Shown piece by piece: positions 7,778-17,741 of a stretch of 64,000 nucleotides of DNA (position 1 is its first letter; every line of letters starts with the position of its first letter). Position numbers and translations under genes: made by a program. Origin of the DNA: an uncultured Lachnospiraceae bacterium (GTDB taxonomy: Bacteria; Bacillota; Clostridia; Lachnospirales; Lachnospiraceae); assembly GCA_910579085.1 (NCBI GenBank), contig CAJTRU010000001.1:47735-111734 (forward strand). The letters are read 5' to 3'. The notes below the pieces were generated by a model. It ran no database searches. It saw only the letters and a program-made list of their open reading frames with translations, and was not told the origin of the DNA.

Positions 7778-10700
7778 TTACTGGATACCTGGTACAAGTT
7801 TCATTTTAAATGTAAACACCTCCTCATTAAATCTATATTTATCAAGAAGTACAGGCCCACAGCTATTTGAGCCTATTCCATTCTGCTTATAATCAAGACA
7901 GAGGACTGTACATCCAGATTTTTCAAGTTCATAATTATGCTTCTTGTGTGCAAGTTCTTCCTGTGTATATGGTGACACATTAATTGAAAATGGCTCTTCT
8001 GATACAGCAGTAATACTTTTTCCACCGCCGCTTACAGATACATAGCTACAGTCTGAATGGCTGCCATTTTCCTGTGGGCGTATATAATCTTCGTGCATGT
8101 CTTCTGCATTTGAATTATAAAGCCCGTGGCTTCCTGCCCTGCATTTATCAATATAACTTTCATATGGCCCAATTCCATAATAAGATACATCTTCCATACA
8201 ATTATCAAGGAACAGTCTCAGCCCAAACCTTGGAAGCTCTGGAAACTCTTTGTCCTTTTTCACCTCCATTACAACGGAAACCGCACCAGTATTAGAAATC
8301 TTCCATGTAGCATCTATATCAAGTACTTTCTGGACTGTAACAGCAGCAACAGACATTATGCTGTGTATTGTAATCCCGTCTGGTTCTTCCCTGTACTCTG
8401 TCATATATGCCCTTGTAACACTCTTATCATAGTGTGCCGCATACCATTTTTCCTTAATCCTTATGTCATTATCTGTTGGTGCACGCCAGATATTAATGCT
8501 GGCAGGCTTTGTTATAATATTTTTGCCTTTGTAAACCATTTCCTCTAACATTCCTGAAAGTTTATTATAAATATAATGGACAGACTTGTTTTTAATTAAT
8601 AAATACCTGTCACTCTCTGTTACTTCAAAACCTTTATCTGTTCCCACTTCTTGTCCAAGAAGTTTTACAGCATCCTGGTTTCTTCCGTCCTTGTTTTCTA
8701 AAAGGATTTCATCAAATCCCAGCATTTCTTTATTCTTATTTGAATAATAGTAAACTTTGAGGTAACATTTTCCTGCTTCTGGTATTCTTAAGTTTATATG
8801 CGCCTTGCCATCACAATGGGGAGGTATTTCCCCAAAGCCTGCCTGGCCGCTTCCAGAAATCTTTCCATCACAGTTTAATTCATACTTAATATATAAATAA
8901 TCTTCTAAATTAACAAAATCCATATAATTGTGAATAAGAAGCTCACCTGTTCCAATATTAAATCCTTTAATCCTTGCAGGACGGTTTACGTTCTTGCACT
9001 CCAGAAGCCCCGTATGTGGTGTGCGGTCTGGATAGACAAGCCCGTCTACACAGAAATTGCCGTCATGTATTTCCTCACCGCTGTCACCACCATAGTAATA
9101 AACTGCTTTTCCTTCATTTGTCCTGCCTTTATATACTGCATGGTCGCACCATTCCCACACAAATCCGCCACACATAACATCATTGTCATTAATTATCTGG
9201 AAATAGTCTTCAAAATCACCTGGCCCGTTTCCCATTGAATGGCAGTATTCAACAAGCAGAAATGGCTTATCAGGGTTTCCACTGATATATTCCTGCATAG
9301 TTTCAAATGACGGGTACATCATGCTGTAGATATCTATATTTGAATAGTCATACTTCCTTTTATCACTTGTATATAATGCACTCTCATAATGCGTAAGGCG
9401 TGATGGGTCAAAATCCTTTGTCCACTTTAAAGCCTCTTCAAAAGTACATCCATAGGCACATTCATTACCCATAGACCAGATTACAACACATGGCCTGTTC
9501 TTATCACGGTGTACACATAACTGGGTACGGTCAAGCGTAGCTGGTATAAAGTCTGGGTTATCTGCAATCCTTTCATTCCAGCGTTTGCTCACATTTTCCC
9601 ATTCTGGATTTTCTAAATACTGTGTCTGTGCACCATGGCTTTCATTATCTGCCTCATCAATTACAAACAGGCCATATTCATCACAAAGCTGGTAAAAGTA
9701 CGGGGCATTAGGATAATGGCTTGTACGTACTGCATTAAAATTATGTTTTTTAATCATTACAAGGTCTTTAACCAGCTGTTCCCTGCTTATTACAAATCCT
9801 GTAACCGGGTCTGAATCATGCCTGTTTACCCCTTTGAATTTAACTTTTGTATTATTAACGTATACAACATTATTACTAATATGGATTTCCCTTATACCAA
9901 CCCTGTCTGTAATTACCTCATCCCTGCTTTCAATAAGCATTGTATATAAATAAGGTTCTTCCGGGTTCCATAACACAGGATTTTCAATAACCATACGGCA
10001 CACATACTGGTAACTGCTGCCTCCATCTAATGGTTCAAATGTTCCTGATGCGGTTTTTACCTTGTTTGTATCAAAAATAGTAACCATTGTATCTGTATAA
10101 CTGCCATTAAACGAAGCTATAATTTTTAATTCTGCCTGTCCTGGGTTTACAGATACTGTTGTAAAATAATCAAATAAACAGTTTTCTGGCCTTTTTAAAA
10201 TATAAACATCCCTGAATATTCCACTCATACGGAATTTATCCTGGTCTTCAAGGTAAGTCCCGTCACACCATTTAAGGACAAGTACTGCAAGCTTGTTGTT
10301 TCCTTCTTCAAGCATTTCTGTAATATCAAATTCACTTGTTGAATGTGATACCTGGCTGTATCCTGTATACTGGCCATTTACCCATAGATAAAAACATGAG
10401 TCCACACCTTCAAATGCCAGAAAAGCCCTTGGTGCACTGCTGTCCTTATGGTAAATAAAGTTGCAGATATATGCGCCACATGGGTTTTCCTGTGGTACAA
10501 ATGGCGGGTCAAGCGGTATAGGATACCTGACATTAGTGTACTGGTGGCTGTCATAGCCGTAATTTTGCCATACTCCTGGTACTGTAACTTCCTCAAAGCC
10601 GTCCGCAGCATATCCGTCCTTATAAAATTCTTCCTGCAAATCATAAATGCTTTTATAGTACCTGAATTTCCACTGGCCATTTAACATCTGGATGCGGTCT

Positions 10701-10822
10701 GACATCTCCCTGTTATGGACAAGAACGCCCATGTCATTAGATGCAGGAATATAGTATGCCCTTGGCGGCATAGTATTTTCATGCATTATTTTTAAGTCTT
10801 CATAATATCTTGGTACAATCAT
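7778..10822 (-). CDS. lacZ: beta-galactosidase, GH2, cytoplasmic LacZ type
   Basis: Product of 1014 residues, nearly the length of E. coli LacZ, with no signal peptide. Domains in order: sugar-binding jelly roll (about 40-220), Ig-like domain, TIM barrel (about 325-620) and the beta-galactosidase small-chain sandwich at the C terminus. The acid/base is E454 in WSMGNECAYG and the nucleophile E525 in LLVEYCHSMGNGPG; the HYPNAP and DEADNESHG motifs are also present. It hydrolyses beta-galactosides taken up by the GPH symporter encoded just downstream. GGAGG precedes ATG 10822. The divergent AraC gene is its probable regulator. Confidence 0.95.
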   Translation of the reverse strand: MIVPRYYEDLKIMHENTMPPRAYYIPASNDMGVLVHNREMSDRIQMLNGQWKFRYYKSIYDLQEEFYKDGYAADGFEEVTVPGVWQNYGYDSHQYTNVRYPIPLDPPFVPQENPCGAYICNFIYHKDSSAPRAFLAFEGVDSCFYLWVNGQYTGYSQVSHSTSEFDITEMLEEGNNKLAVLVLKWCDGTYLEDQDKFRMSGIFRDVYILKRPENCLFDYFTTVSVNPGQAELKIIASFNGSYTDTMVTIFDTNKVKTASGTFEPLDGGSSYQYVCRMVIENPVLWNPEEPYLYTMLIESRDEVITDRVGIREIHISNNVVYVNNTKVKFKGVNRHDSDPVTGFVISREQLVKDLVMIKKHNFNAVRTSHYPNAPYFYQLCDEYGLFVIDEADNESHGAQTQYLENPEWENVSKRWNERIADNPDFIPATLDRTQLCVHRDKNRPCVVIWSMGNECAYGCTFEEALKWTKDFDPSRLTHYESALYTSDKRKYDYSNIDIYSMMYPSFETMQEYISGNPDKPFLLVEYCHSMGNGPGDFEDYFQIINDNDVMCGGFVWEWCDHAVYKGRTNEGKAVYYYGGDSGEEIHDGNFCVDGLVYPDRTPHTGLLECKNVNRPARIKGFNIGTGELLIHNYMDFVNLEDYLYIKYELNCDGKISGSGQAGFGEIPPHCDGKAHINLRIPEAGKCYLKVYYYSNKNKEMLGFDEILLENKDGRNQDAVKLLGQEVGTDKGFEVTESDRYLLIKNKSVHYIYNKLSGMLEEMVYKGKNIITKPASINIWRAPTDNDIRIKEKWYAAHYDKSVTRAYMTEYREEPDGITIHSIMSVAAVTVQKVLDIDATWKISNTGAVSVVMEVKKDKEFPELPRFGLRLFLDNCMEDVSYYGIGPYESYIDKCRAGSHGLYNSNAEDMHEDYIRPQENGSHSDCSYVSVSGGGKSITAVSEEPFSINVSPYTQEELAHKKHNYELEKSGCTVLCLDYKQNGIGSNSCGPVLLDKYRFNEEVFTFKMKLVPGIQ

Positions 10823-10866
10823 AATCTTTCCTCCGTTTCTATTGTATTCCCTTGATTTGTAGGCTA

Positions 10867-10896
10867 ATTATACGCTTTTTTTATCGGAAAAGTCCA
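10867..10896 (-). promoter_or_regulatory. putative lacZ promoter
   Basis: On the minus strand TGGACT (10891-10896) is followed after 18 bp by a perfect TATAAT (10867-10872), upstream of lacZ. The weak -35 fits an activator-dependent promoter, in line with the divergent AraC gene. Confidence 0.55.
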
Positions 10897-11029
10897 TAAA
10901 CTACATTAGACAAAACATGCACAAAATGATACAATATTTTTACTTGTATGGTTACTAAATAAGCAAAATGCGGCTGCATTAGCATACACAAAAGTACAGT
11001 AAAACAGATTTTGCGGATTTATAAGCTAA

Positions 11030-11053
11030 CTGTATGCTCTTTGGAGCATACAG
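11030..11053 (+). promoter_or_regulatory. perfect 10-bp hairpin in the AraC leader
   Basis: CTGTATGCTC and GAGCATACAG form a perfect inverted repeat with a 4-base loop, 80 bases upstream of the AraC start; a second, weaker hairpin (GGACGCTTCAGGCGTTC) follows near 11080. It could be an operator or a leader hairpin. The rest of the 309-bp divergent gap shows nothing else. Confidence 0.4.
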
Positions 11054-11131
11054 CCACACAGATGGCAGTATTTATATAAGGACGCTTCAGGCGTTCTTAA
11101 ATTTCAGGGTTTTTGGAAGGATGTGCTATAA

Positions 11132-11989
11132 ATGTATATTAATTCTGGTTATCTTAATAATTCTTTAGTTGATTTTAAAGACAAAAGCAAACCACTTATA
11201 GTTGGAAGCTGTGGAACTTACCGCCTTATAAAGCATCCAAAACTCCCTACATGGCGCCCAAAAGGCCGTATTGACTACCAGCTTTTATATATTGCTGCTG
11301 GCAGGGCACATTTTTATTTTAGGGAAAATGAGGATACTATAGTTACTGCTGGGAATTTTGTATTATACCGCCCAAGGGAAATGCAAAGATATGTTTATTA
11401 TTTACAAGACCAGACAGAAGTATACTGGGTACACTTTACAGGAAGCCAGGTTAAACAGCTTTTAAAAGAACACCATTTCCCATCTGAAGGACATATTATT
11501 AATACGGGCACTTCTCCCGCTTACCAGAGGATTTTCAGGCAGATGATACAGGAAATGCAGTTGTGTAAGCCACATTATGAAGAATTTTTATCATCATTCC
11601 TTTTACAGCTTTTTATTTTAATTGAAAGAACATCCAGTGAAAATAAGATTATGAATAGTTTTGCACACCACGAAATTGAATACGCAGCTAACTATTTTAA
11701 TGAACATTATAATGAAGATATTAATATTGCAGAATTTGCAGCATCAAGAAATATGAGCACAAGCTGGTTTATACGCAATTTTAAGCTTTATACCAAGACA
11801 ACACCTCTTAATTATATTTTAAGCATACGTATAGCTAATGCCCAGAGCCTTCTTGAAAATACTAAATATAATATAACTGAAATTGCGGCTATTGCTGGCT
11901 ATGACAACCCGCTGTATTTCAGCAGGCTGTTCAAAAAGCAGACAGGGCTTTCACCCTCAGAATACAGAAAGCAGAATAACAGCTTTTAA
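11132..11989 (+). CDS. AraC-family regulator next to lacZ
   Basis: Product of 285 residues. An N-terminal cupin (PTWRPKGRIDYQLLYIAAGRA, then FVLYRPREMQRYVYY) is followed by a C-terminal double helix-turn-helix: INIAEFAASRNMSTSWFIRNF and ITEIAAIAGYDNPLYFSRLF, ending FKKQTGLSPSEYRKQ. GGAAGG lies upstream of ATG 11132. Divergent orientation to lacZ and the symporter makes it the likely activator of that pair, responding to a galactoside (inference). Confidence 0.9.
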   Translation: MYINSGYLNNSLVDFKDKSKPLIVGSCGTYRLIKHPKLPTWRPKGRIDYQLLYIAAGRAHFYFRENEDTIVTAGNFVLYRPREMQRYVYYLQDQTEVYWVHFTGSQVKQLLKEHHFPSEGHIINTGTSPAYQRIFRQMIQEMQLCKPHYEEFLSSFLLQLFILIERTSSENKIMNSFAHHEIEYAANYFNEHYNEDINIAEFAASRNMSTSWFIRNFKLYTKTTPLNYILSIRIANAQSLLENTKYNITEIAAIAGYDNPLYFSRLFKKQTGLSPSEYRKQNNSF

Positions 11990-11997
11990 AATCCAGG

Positions 11998-13209
11998 TTA
12001 TTTTCCAGCCAGATAATCAAGTGCCGCCTGCATCTGGTTATCTATGGCAAATTCTTCCCCGTTCTTTGGAAGGGTATTTTCATCAAGATTAACTTCTATA
12101 TCAGGCTTAAGCCCTGTTTTATGGATATTTCTCCCTTTAGGGGTATAATACCTTGAAGTTGTCATTTTAATAGCAGTCCCGTCGTCCATGCCAAATATAG
12201 TCTGCACAATGCCCTTTCCAAATGTTTTTGTGCCAACCAGCTTTGCTACACCATTATCCTGCAATGCACCAGAAAAAACCTCAGAAGCACTTGCAGAATT
12301 GCCATTTACAAGAATTGCCATTGGAACTTTTACGCACCTGTCATCTTCTGCAAAATATTCTTCTGCAACACCGCTTTTATCCTTTGTATAAACTAACAGT
12401 CCCTTTGGAAGAAGCCTGTCAAGCATACCAGTTGCTGCTGTTAAAAGCCCTCCGCCATTGTCACGCAAATCTATAATTAATGATTTCATACCTGATTTTT
12501 CAAGATTATTAACTGCATTACTAAACTGTTTATTTGTAACCTCTTCAAACCCAGTTACCTTTATATATCCTGTATTTCCTGGTAACATCTTTGAAGAAAC
12601 TGTATTTTCTTCAATAATCTTACGTGTCACTTCAATGTCAAGGTAGTTACGCCCGCCTTTACGCCAGATTTTTAAAACAACCTTTGTACCAGCCTCGCCT
12701 TTTACCTTGGAAAGAACTGTTGTAAGGTCTTTTCCTGTTGTACTTTCACCATCTACAGCATAAATAATATCACCAGCTTTTATTCCAGCCCTTTCTGCCG
12801 GGCCTCCCTCAACAGGTTTAACTATAGATATATCACCTGTATCCGTCTGTGTAACATATGCACCAATACCACAATATGTCCCGCTAGACTTTTCAGTTAT
12901 ATCCTTATATTCTTCTGCTGTATAGTATGCGGCATAATCGTCACCAAGCCCGTTAAAAATACCTTTATAGATTGAGTCCGCCATTTTCTTGCTATCTATA
13001 TCATCAAGATAATATTTATCTATATAAGTGCGGATAAGCTCTGCTTTCTGGCTGATTTCTTTCTCTATTGCACTTTTACTGTTATCCCCCATAAGAAAAG
13101 CAGGTTCAATTTTTCCTGTAAATATAAGCACCATAATTAAAAGCATCATACATGTTATGCCTGAAACAAGACCAGTAGCAAATACTTTTGAAATCTCTCT
13201 TCTATCCAT
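11998..13209 (-). CDS. S41 carboxyl-terminal processing protease (CtpA/B type)
   Basis: Product of 403 residues. An N-terminal membrane anchor (about 10-31) is followed by an extracytoplasmic part: a PDZ domain (about 112-190, with VKPVEGGPAERAGIKAGD) and the S41 catalytic domain. The Ser/Lys dyad is S307 in NGNSASASEVFSGAL and K332 in TKTFGKGIVQ, the same 25-residue spacing as in the family. It cleaves proteins near their C termini at the outer face of the membrane; in Bacillus relatives act in sporulation signalling. It has its own ribosome-binding site and ends 8 bases from the convergent AraC stop. Confidence 0.92.
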   Translation of the reverse strand: MDRREISKVFATGLVSGITCMMLLIMVLIFTGKIEPAFLMGDNSKSAIEKEISQKAELIRTYIDKYYLDDIDSKKMADSIYKGIFNGLGDDYAAYYTAEEYKDITEKSSGTYCGIGAYVTQTDTGDISIVKPVEGGPAERAGIKAGDIIYAVDGESTTGKDLTTVLSKVKGEAGTKVVLKIWRKGGRNYLDIEVTRKIIEENTVSSKMLPGNTGYIKVTGFEEVTNKQFSNAVNNLEKSGMKSLIIDLRDNGGGLLTAATGMLDRLLPKGLLVYTKDKSGVAEEYFAEDDRCVKVPMAILVNGNSASASEVFSGALQDNGVAKLVGTKTFGKGIVQTIFGMDDGTAIKMTTSRYYTPKGRNIHKTGLKPDIEVNLDENTLPKNGEEFAIDNQMQAALDYLAGK

Positions 13210-13563
13210 TATTATTCCTCTTTCTGCACAAACATTTATGCATATTATTAATACAGCTAAGCCTGGGATAAAAATACTTTTTCTGCATACAAGAATAATC
13301 TATGCATCAGCAGATACTTTCATGCAAACAAAGCAGCCATAAACATAATATATCAAAAATTGTCATATGTAAACAGTAAAGGCGGATGCATTTCTACGCA
13401 TCCGCCTTTGGAGAAGGTATTTTTGTTACTTATGGGGTGTAGCAAAAACTATATAATGTATTGGGGTTTACGGTTATTAGTATAGCAATCTCCTTAATTT
13501 AAGTGTGCACAAACTTGCATAAAAATATTTTTTTATTTTGTGCATTTTCACCATTATATAATT
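13210..13563. other. intergenic between S41 protease and ftsH, with one strong hairpin
   Basis: GGCGGATGC at 13381-13389 pairs with GCATCCGCC at 13398-13406 (about 12 bp with the flanking AAA/TTT). It lies 155 bp beyond the ftsH stop and may be the terminator of the tilS-hpt-ftsH operon, although the T run is short. No gene is seen in the remainder. Confidence 0.45.
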
Positions 13564-15489
13564 TTACTTATTGTCACTATCACCAGTATTTTCCATGCTT
13601 TCTTCCTGGTGGCTTTCCAGTGCTTCCTTGTCTGCCTTATCCTCTATTACATTTGGTGCAAAAAGCGATTCAAACTCAAACCTGTCAATCCTCTCTTTTT
13701 CAAGAAGCAGTTTAGCACATTTGTGCAGGATTTCCATATGCTCTTCTAATATATTTTTTGCCCTTACATAGCACTCATCCATTATACGTTTTACTTCATG
13801 GTCTATTTTCTTAGCAACATCTTCACTGTAGCCCCTGCTTGTATGGCCAAAATCACGCCCTATAAAGACTTCATCCTCATCAGCATAATTTATCATGCCT
13901 ACATTCTCAGAAAAGCCGTATTTAGTCACCATTGCTTTGGCTGTATTTGTTGCCTGCTTAATATCCTGTGAGGCTCCTGTCGTTATATCATCAAATATTA
14001 TAGACTCCGCAATACGGCCGCCAAGGCTTACTATAATATCCTGGAGCATCTTCCCTTTTGTCATAAACATTTCGTCACGCTCTGGCAGAGGCATTGTATA
14101 ACCTGCTGCCCCTGAACCTGTAGGTATAATTGACACCATATGGACAGGCCCTACATCTGGAAGCAGATGGAACAATATTGCATGGCCAGCTTCATGGTAT
14201 GCAGTAATCTTCTTATCTTTTTCAGATATAATCTTGCTCTTTTTCTCTTTGCCAATGCCTACTTTAATAAATGACTTGCTTATGTCTTCCTGTTCTATAA
14301 ACTTACGTCCATTCCTTGCACATACAATTGCAGCCTCATTTAAGAGGTTTTCAAGGTCTGCACCTGTAAATCCTACTGTAGTCTGTGCAATAGCCTTAAG
14401 GTCTACATCATCCCCCAGTGGCTTTCCTTTGGCATGGACATCAAGTATTTCCTCACGCCCCTTTACATCAGGACGTCCTACTGTAACACGCCTGTCAAAA
14501 CGCCCTGGACGGAGTATTGCAGGGTCAAGTATATCCACACGGTTTGTAGCAGCCATAACAATAATGCCCTCATTAATGCCAAAACCGTCCATTTCAACAA
14601 GCATCTGGTTCAATGTCTGCTCGCGTTCATCATGTCCGCCACCAAGCCCTGAACCACGTTTACGTGCAACTGCATCAATTTCATCTATAAATACAATACA
14701 TGGTGCGCTTCTTTTTGCTTCCGCAAATAAATCCCTTACACGTGAAGCACCTACACCAACAAACATTTCCACAAAATCTGAACCAGACAGGCTGAAAAAC
14801 GGCACTCCTGCCTCACCTGCAACAGCCTTTGCCAGAAGTGTCTTACCAGTTCCTGGAGGGCCTACAAGTATAATACCCTTAGGTATACGTGCCCCGACGC
14901 CTGTATATTTTCCAGGGTTAGCAAGAAAATCAACAATTTCTTCTAACTCTTCCTTCTCTTCTTTAAGCCCTGCCACATCACGGAATGTTTTAGCATGTTG
15001 GTCGTTAGGGTCAATACGCTGTGCACGGCTCTTGCCAAAATTCATCATTTTAGCATTGCTTCCGTTTGCGCCTGCTGACTGTGCTGACAAGAACGAGAAA
15101 AGGAAAAATATTACAATTATGCCAAGCCCGTATGGAAGTAATGTAGTAATAATCCATGATGTTTTCTGTATATCATGTACTTTGTACCTGTTGGCAAACT
15201 CAATATCTTCATTTAAAATATTTTCAATCTCTTTTACATCAGAAACATAAAAGCTTATTTTAGTACCTCCTGACAGTACAACGCTTACCTCACCTGTAGG
15301 TGTTTCCTGGTTTGGCAGGATTTCCACAGACTCAATTCTGCCACTGTCTAAATCTGACTTAAAAGTATTAATATTATACGAACTTGTAGAATTATTATCT
15401 AAAGCCCCTGAGACATATACCGCAAAAAATATTATTGCAAGTATTAAAATATAAAATCCTATTCCGGCTGTCTTCATCTGTTTCTTCAT
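13564..15489 (-). CDS. ftsH: ATP-dependent zinc metalloprotease FtsH
   Basis: Product of 641 residues, normal for the family. Two N-terminal membrane spans (about 9-29 and 113-135) flank the extracytoplasmic FtsH_ext domain; then the AAA+ ATPase (Walker A GPPGTGKT at 210-217, Walker B IVFIDEID, SRH TNRVDILDPAILRPGR) and the M41 protease with zinc motif HEAGH at 432-436. It extracts and degrades membrane and regulatory proteins. It is the last gene of tilS-hpt-ftsH, an order conserved in Firmicutes. AAGGAG precedes ATG 15489. Confidence 0.97.
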   Translation of the reverse strand: MKKQMKTAGIGFYILILAIIFFAVYVSGALDNNSTSSYNINTFKSDLDSGRIESVEILPNQETPTGEVSVVLSGGTKISFYVSDVKEIENILNEDIEFANRYKVHDIQKTSWIITTLLPYGLGIIVIFFLFSFLSAQSAGANGSNAKMMNFGKSRAQRIDPNDQHAKTFRDVAGLKEEKEELEEIVDFLANPGKYTGVGARIPKGIILVGPPGTGKTLLAKAVAGEAGVPFFSLSGSDFVEMFVGVGASRVRDLFAEAKRSAPCIVFIDEIDAVARKRGSGLGGGHDEREQTLNQMLVEMDGFGINEGIIVMAATNRVDILDPAILRPGRFDRRVTVGRPDVKGREEILDVHAKGKPLGDDVDLKAIAQTTVGFTGADLENLLNEAAIVCARNGRKFIEQEDISKSFIKVGIGKEKKSKIISEKDKKITAYHEAGHAILFHLLPDVGPVHMVSIIPTGSGAAGYTMPLPERDEMFMTKGKMLQDIIVSLGGRIAESIIFDDITTGASQDIKQATNTAKAMVTKYGFSENVGMINYADEDEVFIGRDFGHTSRGYSEDVAKKIDHEVKRIMDECYVRAKNILEEHMEILHKCAKLLLEKERIDRFEFESLFAPNVIEDKADKEALESHQEESMENTGDSDNK

Positions 15490-15510
15490 GTATAATCTCC
15501 TTCACTATTA

Positions 15511-16041
15511 TTAGTCCTCTTTAAACTCCACTTCCCCAATATATGGGAGATTACGGTATTTCTGCGCATAATCAAGCCCATAACCAGCCACAAATTTATC
15601 AGGTATAACAAAACCTGTATATTCAGCTTCAATATCTGCTTTCCTTCTGTCAGGCTTATCTAATAATGTACATAATTTAACACTTGCAGGGTTTCTTGCA
15701 AGCAGCATCTTCTTTGTAAGGTTTAATGTTGAGCCTGTATCAATAATATCCTCAATAATAAGGCAATGCTTGCCGTCCACTGGCTCATCAAGGTCTTTTT
15801 TTACTTCCAGCCTTCCAGAACTTTCTGTCCCGCTGCCATAACTTGAAACTGCCATAAAATCCATTGTTACTGGAACTGTAATCCTCTTGGCAAGTTCACA
15901 GCAAAAGAAAACACTGCCTTTTAATACACATATAAGGTGTATTTCCTTTCCTTCATAATCTTTATTAATCTGTGCTGCCATTTCTGATATTTTATCTGCT
16001 ATCTGCTTTTCTGTAATCATCTCATGTATAACTGTATCCAT
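15511..16041 (-). CDS. hpt: hypoxanthine phosphoribosyltransferase
   Basis: Product of 176 residues starting MDTVIHEMITEKQI. It converts hypoxanthine and guanine with PRPP to IMP and GMP in purine salvage. The PRPP-binding loop is LIIEDIIDTGSTL, and VLKGSVFFCCELA and the VGYGLDY-like AGYGLDYAQKYRNL end are as in the family. I choose ATG 16041 because AGGGGAGA, inside the end of tilS, lies just upstream; a longer frame reaching 16098 would overlap tilS. It starts 4 bases after the tilS stop, which implies coupled translation. Confidence 0.95.
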   Translation of the reverse strand: MDTVIHEMITEKQIADKISEMAAQINKDYEGKEIHLICVLKGSVFFCCELAKRITVPVTMDFMAVSSYGSGTESSGRLEVKKDLDEPVDGKHCLIIEDIIDTGSTLNLTKKMLLARNPASVKLCTLLDKPDRRKADIEAEYTGFVIPDKFVAGYGLDYAQKYRNLPYIGEVEFKED

Positions 16042-16045
16042 CTTA

Positions 16046-17476
16046 TTAATTCTCCCCTTCTGTGCATAAAGTTGCATGTAAAACTTCCCTTGTCCCATCT
16101 GTTACATAATAATATGCGCTACACCTTCCAATAGAAGGTATCCAAAGGATATGGCTTCCTTCTGCCAGTACCCATATCCTGCCACGCTCATTTGCTGGTA
16201 TTTTGCTGTCAATAAATATACGGCTGAGTTTTTTCTTAGAACCATCTGTACGCAGCCAGATATAATCACCATCTTTTGGATATCTGAACTGTGGCATAAA
16301 TTTTATTTTATCATAGTCAAAGCATTTAGTACAGTAATTTTTTTCTATAATATGGGAAATATCATTCCTGTCCATCCTTTCAAATAAAATAATATGCCTT
16401 TCCCCATTAATATATTCAAGTTCTGTCCTGCCTGGTACACAAATATCTATAATGCTATTATCATTCCCAGCCTGGGCTGGTGTTTCATGCCCTGCTTTCA
16501 TAATCCATATTTTATTATAGTCCCTGCCTGCCTGCATGTCATATGGCAGGCAGACCCTTTTCCCTGTATCCTTATGGACAAGGGCTGATACCATACTTAT
16601 ATGTTTTGAAGTTATATCCTTACACCTTCCTGCCACATAGCCAGCCATACGGAGGAATATTTCCCTTTGCAAGACAATATCCTCTTTTCCAATTATACCC
16701 ACATCAACCATACAAATACCATTATCTTCTTTAACAATCTCTTTATACAGCTTTTCTGCTTCCCTGTCAATATATGTATATATATCCCTTAACTGTCCTG
16801 CCGTGCCTGAAAGCCTCTCTATAATGGCAGGCTGGATATTTTCCTCTATATATGGGATTATTCTGTTACGTATTATATTTCTTGAATATTTATTATCTGA
16901 ATTAGTACAATCCATGCAATACCCCACATTTTCTGCAAGAAGGGCCTTCTCAATTTCACACCGCCTGGTGCCAAGAAGCGGCCTTATAATATTGCCATTC
17001 TCCGGCCTCATGCCACCAAGCCCCTTAATCCCGCTTCCCCTGAAAAGCTGGAATAAGACCGTTTCTGCCTGGTCATCCTTATGGTGTGCTACTGCAATTT
17101 TATCAAACCCCAGGCTTTCCCTTACATTCTCAAAACACTCATACCTGTAACTGCGCCCGGCTTCCTCCTCTGTAATCTTTAAATCCCTTGCAAGTGCAGG
17201 AATATCCTTATAAAAAACCTTACACTCATAACCAAGGCCCTGGACAAAATTCTTTGTATACTCCTCATCACGCAAAGCCTCTTCCCCCCTTATGCCATGA
17301 TTGACATGCACGGCACAAAGTGAAAGGTTATACTCCTTTGCAAGCCCTGCCAGAACCATAAACAAAAAAACAGAGTCAGCCCCTCCAGAAACACCGGCAA
17401 CAATTCTGTCACCATAGTCCACAAGACCATGTTCCATAATAAAATCCTTAACTTTTAAATAAACTGTACTTTTCAT
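16046..17476 (-). CDS. tilS: tRNA(Ile)-lysidine synthase TilS
   Basis: Product of 476 residues. The N-terminal N-type ATP pyrophosphatase has the PP-loop VSGGADSV followed by AVHVNHGIRGEEA and the KIAVAHHKDDQAET block; the C-terminal TilS domain (KKKLSRIFIDSKIPANERGRIWVLA) recognises the tRNA. It makes lysidine at position 34 of tRNA-Ile(CAU), an essential step for reading AUA. The start at 17476 (MKSTVYLKV) is fixed by AGGAGG eight bases upstream; the open frame continues to 17536 without a ribosome-binding site. Position after spoIIE and before hpt-ftsH is the conserved Firmicute order. Confidence 0.95.
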   Translation of the reverse strand: MKSTVYLKVKDFIMEHGLVDYGDRIVAGVSGGADSVFLFMVLAGLAKEYNLSLCAVHVNHGIRGEEALRDEEYTKNFVQGLGYECKVFYKDIPALARDLKITEEEAGRSYRYECFENVRESLGFDKIAVAHHKDDQAETVLFQLFRGSGIKGLGGMRPENGNIIRPLLGTRRCEIEKALLAENVGYCMDCTNSDNKYSRNIIRNRIIPYIEENIQPAIIERLSGTAGQLRDIYTYIDREAEKLYKEIVKEDNGICMVDVGIIGKEDIVLQREIFLRMAGYVAGRCKDITSKHISMVSALVHKDTGKRVCLPYDMQAGRDYNKIWIMKAGHETPAQAGNDNSIIDICVPGRTELEYINGERHIILFERMDRNDISHIIEKNYCTKCFDYDKIKFMPQFRYPKDGDYIWLRTDGSKKKLSRIFIDSKIPANERGRIWVLAEGSHILWIPSIGRCSAYYYVTDGTREVLHATLCTEGEN

Positions 17477-17506
17477 AAAAAATCCTCCTGGATAAATTGC
17501 TGGATA

Positions 17507-17700
17507 ACGGACGCAGTTTCCAATATACATGAACAAATTTTTCCCTCCAGGGGCACGCTCCCGCTACGTTAGCCCACGCAACAGTGCATAATATCCCTAT
17601 GTTACAAAATAAACTGCCGTTTCTTTTGTAACATTTAAAACGGGATATAAGCACTGGCGGTGCTAAAGTGTCCCCTGTCACGAAAAATATTTGTCCATAT
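17507..17700. repeat. modular intergenic repeat R4
   Basis: It carries the module GCTCCCGCTACGTTAGCCCA with CACGCAACAGTGCATAA, the GTTACAAAATAAAC...CGTTTCTTTTGTAACAT stem-loop also present in R6, and GGTGCTAAAGTGTCCCC, which matches GGGTTAAAGTGCCCC in R6. It directly follows the tilS start region. Confidence 0.55.
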
Positions 17701-17741
17701 ACACTTGGAAACCTGCTGTTTATTTAGTATATTACACACTT

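Noticed and set aside
14234..15250. 338-codon open frame on the plus strand
   Set aside because: It is antisense to ftsH, Ser/Pro-rich as expected for a shadow frame, and has no ribosome-binding site.
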